A DNA stretch of 32,129 bases from Fimbriimonadaceae bacterium (lineage in GTDB: Bacteria; Armatimonadota; Fimbriimonadia; Fimbriimonadales; Fimbriimonadaceae). The notes beneath the pieces are model-generated. The model searched no databases and was not told where the DNA came from. It was given only the letters and a program-made list of their open reading frames with translations. How positions within the stretch are numbered: position 1 is the stretch's first letter; each line of letters opens with the position of its first letter. The translations under genes and the position numbers were made by a program. The DNA lies in contig JALOLT010000028.1 in assembly GCA_025455775.1 (NCBI GenBank), positions 1-32,129 on the forward strand, given 5' to 3'. This document shows positions 30,753 through 32,129 of this stretch, piece by piece.

Positions 30753-30796
30753 GGTGCCTTCTCTCGAGATTCGGGAAAAGGCACCTTTGTTTTTTT
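30753..30796 (+). terminator. Rho-independent terminator after the alpha-mannosidase
   Basis: GGTGCCTT (30753-30760) pairs with AAGGCACC (30778-30785) around a 17-base loop, followed by TTTG and seven T. This is a strong canonical terminator for the upstream gene. Confidence 0.88.
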
Positions 30797-30907
30797 GGCA
30801 AGGAGCAGATGAGTTCCCAGAGCCAAGGGCAAAAGGCCAGCAGTGAAGCGAACTAAGGGACTGCCCCAACTGACCGTCTGGCTCTGGAAAATTTAAGACA
30901 GGGAGCC

Positions 30908-32089
30908 CTACGCTTTCTGGGGCATGGAGAGAGCCCAGACGCGTAGAACCTTATCCAGGCCCCCTGCGACCAAGCGATCGCCACTGGGGCTAAACCCGAC
31001 GCAGCTGACCGGCTGGTGGCTCGCCTCGATCCTGCCATGGCCGATGCCATGGACGATATTCCAGAGGCCGACACTGCCATCTCGGCTTGCACTGGCCAGA
31101 AGCCAGGAGCGAGGGTGGAAAGCCAAACACTCGATCGGGCGCTGGTGACCAAAGAAAGTCTTGATCAGCATGCCGTTTCGCAGGTCAAAAACGCGCAAAG
31201 AGAGATCGACAGCTGCTACCGCCAGGGTGTTTTGGTCGGGACTGAATGCCAAGGACGTGACGGTAGACCGCACTTGGTTCAGGGTCATGAGTTCTCTTCC
31301 CGTTGCCCCGCACCAGATCTTGACCGAGGCATCGGCAGACCCAGTCGCAATCCTCGCCGAATCTTGAGTCCAAGCCAGGGCTGTGACAGAACCTGTGTGA
31401 GCGTGGCCAGTAAAACGCACCTGTCCATCGCTCGCTCTGACGACGCGCAAGGTGTTGTCCACCGTTCCTTCGGCAAGGCTTTGACCATCGGGAGCAGGGG
31501 CAACTGTGCAGACCCACTCTTTAGGGTTGTTGCGCCAGACCTTCACCCTTTCGCCTTCGACCGTCCAGCAGGCGAGGGATTGTTCTGTCGTTCCTGCCGC
31601 CAAAGCACCGTTAGGCCCAAAGGCAGCCACAGAGCTCACGACTCCACCCTCTAACTTCACTCGTTTCTCTACAAAACTAAGCTGAGGATCCCACCACAAA
31701 AGCTCATTATCGAAACTAGCTGTGACAAATTTGCCGCTGGCCCGGTGGAAAGACATCGCATAGACAGGGGTGCGGTGCTCCCGATGGCGGTGAATGACCT
31801 GAACCTGGACTGCATCTGGGTGGCGAGAATCGCGGTGGCTCGCTTCTGGCTCACTGTAGTCAGCCTGGCCAATCGAGACGTCGTACTCCATTCGCCTGAC
31901 AGGATCGCTCAAAACCTCGAAGGCCACGTTGATCTGAGCCATCTTTTCGTGAGCCTTAGGATCTGGGTTCACGTCTGGGTGAAAGGTACGGGCCAGGTTC
32001 CGATAGGCCGAGCGAACCGCATCGTTGTCTGCTTTTGGCGGAACGCCTAGAATGTCATAAAGGTTCGGCAAGGCAAAGCTATTATGCAA
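30908..32089 (-). CDS. DnaJ-like J-domain protein fused to seven WD40 repeats
   Basis: An N-terminal J domain (~8-70) contains LYDILGVPPKADNDAVR and the HPD motif (His37-Pro38-Asp39, RTFHPDVNPD) needed to activate Hsp70 ATPase. Residues ~100-390 form seven WD40-type repeats, each with a GH/SH-like start and a W/F-D or similar end, enough for one complete beta propeller (for example VTALAWTQDSARIATGSADA and IECLAFHPRSWLLASASRDG). The fusion suggests a substrate-recruiting Hsp70 cochaperone. The annotated start is TTG; the frame stays open to the window edge, and TTG at residue 7 (LPNLYDILG) is equally possible, so the N-terminus is uncertain. It is convergent with the mannosidase. Confidence 0.88.
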   Translation of the reverse strand: MHNSFALPNLYDILGVPPKADNDAVRSAYRNLARTFHPDVNPDPKAHEKMAQINVAFEVLSDPVRRMEYDVSIGQADYSEPEASHRDSRHPDAVQVQVIHRHREHRTPVYAMSFHRASGKFVTASFDNELLWWDPQLSFVEKRVKLEGGVVSSVAAFGPNGALAAGTTEQSLACWTVEGERVKVWRNNPKEWVCTVAPAPDGQSLAEGTVDNTLRVVRASDGQVRFTGHAHTGSVTALAWTQDSARIATGSADASVKIWCGATGRELMTLNQVRSTVTSLAFSPDQNTLAVAAVDLSLRVFDLRNGMLIKTFFGHQRPIECLAFHPRSWLLASASRDGSVGLWNIVHGIGHGRIEASHQPVSCVGFSPSGDRLVAGGLDKVLRVWALSMPQKA

Positions 32090-32129
32090 GATGCAGGCAG
32101 GATCCCCAGGGCAAAAGCTCCCTTTCCCG

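Overview
The window is a bacterial chromosomal segment of moderate GC content with tightly packed genes on both strands. No phage, plasmid, insertion-sequence or CRISPR signature is visible. Gene content (two caspase-like proteins, a pseudopilin-fold protein with a proline-rich N-terminus, GH127, GH5 and GH38 glycosidases, a SufS-SufU-SufT iron-sulfur cluster, Rrf2, flagellar motor genes, homogentisate dioxygenase) and the frequent lack of strong Shine-Dalgarno sites suggest a free-living, motile, polysaccharide-degrading bacterium. Armatimonadota (Fimbriimonadia-like) is my best guess. That assignment is an inference; no 16S rRNA gene is present to settle it.

Layout. 1-3462: two tandem caspase-family genes on the plus strand, the first cut by the window edge. 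3489-7068: an iron-sulfur assembly cluster on the minus strand, read as sufS, sufU, sufT, rrf2, A-type carrier and a small helical-repeat protein. 7104-10119: a histidine kinase/response regulator operon divergent from a Spy/CpxP-like secreted protein, with tandem 11-bp direct repeats between them that look like the regulator's binding sites. 10445-15742: GH127 glycosidase, ChaN-like protein, SerC, pseudopilin-like protein and a short-chain dehydrogenase. 15799-16062: a large perfect-arm hairpin, a terminator and tRNA-Pro(GGG). 16194-17360: homogentisate dioxygenase. 17521-17905: a GEMM/c-di-GMP-I-like riboswitch leading into flgM. 18076-21612: a dihydrofolate-reductase-fold protein, two small unknown proteins, a thermospermine-synthase-like aminopropyltransferase and a secreted GH5. 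21637-23410: motA-motB. 23838-26292: mutL-ruvC. 26323-27613: a dprA-like gene split by a frameshift. 27626-30730: GH38 alpha-mannosidase. 30908-32089: a J-domain protein fused to seven WD40 repeats.

How the parts may work together. The flagellar items (MotA, MotB, FlgM and a c-di-GMP-type riboswitch) suggest that a second messenger controls the anti-sigma-28 step. The SUF genes form one functional unit with an iron-sulfur-sensing Rrf2 regulator inside it. The two-component pair next to a periplasmic LTxxQ protein resembles CpxRA/CpxP architecture. MutL, RuvC and the DprA relic form a DNA repair and recombination neighbourhood.

The most noteworthy signals are the riboswitch-flgM leader, the paired 11-bp direct repeats, two unexplained ~100-nt hairpins (10235-10326 and 15799-15900), the dprA frameshift and the J/WD40 fusion. 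All functional statements rest on motif recognition by eye; no database search was run.
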